Notes under the pieces: generated by a model
Told to the model about the DNA's origin: nothing
Seen by the model: the letters and a program-made list of their open reading frames with translations, nothing else
Databases searched by the model: none
Program-made: the position numbers and the translations under genes
Assembly: GCA_023430545.1 (NCBI GenBank)
Contig: JAEZAF010000075.1
Span: forward strand, 1-13,774
DNA from: Chloroflexota bacterium
GTDB lineage: Bacteria > Chloroflexota > Anaerolineae > Aggregatilineales > Phototrophicaceae
Length of the DNA stretch: 13,774 bases
Reading direction: 5' to 3'
Shown here: one piece after another, positions 13,743 to 13,774 of the stretch
How the letters are laid out: each line of letters begins with the position of its first letter
Numbering within the stretch: position 1 is the stretch's first letter

Positions 13743-13771
13743 CTCGGCAAATCTTCGATTTGCATTCCGAG
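13743..13771. repeat. Nested hairpin at the right edge
   Basis: CTCGG (13743-13747) pairs with CCGAG (13767-13771). The inner arms CAAATC (13748-13753) and GATTTG (13757-13762) close on a TTC loop, with CATT left unpaired on the 3' side. The element may continue beyond the window. Confidence 0.5.
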
Positions 13772-13774
13772 GGA

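Larger units (their letters stand above)
13143..13774. other. Gene-free region of about 630 bases, rich in hairpins
   Basis: No frame on either strand here has a plausible start, ribosome binding site or recognisable protein; the longest give low-complexity Cys- or Gln-rich text. The region holds the TGCTGCAA cluster (13210-13387) and a row of hairpins (13510-13771). The stretch 13388-13509 shows only a loose GTTT/AAAC inverted pair near 13475-13488 and an AT-rich patch at 13436-13446 without a -35. Confidence 0.6.

Overview
This window looks like a piece of a bacterial chromosome, most likely from the phylum Chloroflexota (an Anaerolineae-like lineage). That placement is inferred from gene content. 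The run alaS, membrane-anchored baseplate-J-like protein, ruvX, mltG and PBP1-like lipoprotein, together with a secreted protein of tandem DUF4397-type repeats, is an arrangement I associate with that phylum. No rRNA or lineage marker is present to settle it. The genes are mainly housekeeping. There is no CRISPR array, transposase or phage module.

Left part (1-3069). A CoA-transferase beta-subunit gene runs leftward off the window edge. It is divergent from a small stand-alone cyclic-nucleotide-binding-domain protein. After a gap holding a compound hairpin and a likely promoter comes a secreted protein built of about four DUF4397-like repeats. It ends at a strong terminator that also serves tyrS, which converges from the right.

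Middle (3070-11367). tyrS (minus) and alaS (plus) are divergent, and each has a recognisable promoter in the shared gap. alaS heads a tightly packed rightward operon. Four genes follow with a 5-base gap and then three 4-base overlaps: the baseplate-J-like membrane protein, ruvX, mltG (TTG start) and a PBP1-like lipoprotein. The lipoprotein gene overlaps the 3' end of pdp, which converges from the right.

Right part (11357-13774). pdp (pyrimidine-nucleoside phosphorylase, minus) is divergent from a consensus promoter. That promoter drives two tRNA genes with anticodon CAT: an initiator tRNA-fMet followed by what looks like an elongator tRNA-Met, closed by a hairpin-U-tract terminator. The last 630 bases hold no convincing gene. 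They contain a cluster of TGCTGCAA motifs around a 12-bp palindrome, then six further hairpins within about 260 bases.

I see no clear new defence or mobile system. The observations most worth checking are the initiator tRNA, which has an extra bulged T in its T-stem and A29-U41 in place of G29-C41; the two structured non-coding blocks at the right end; the membrane-anchored baseplate-J-like protein in the alaS operon; the very short PBP1-like lipoprotein; and the CoA-transferase subunit that seems to lack the family's catalytic glutamate.
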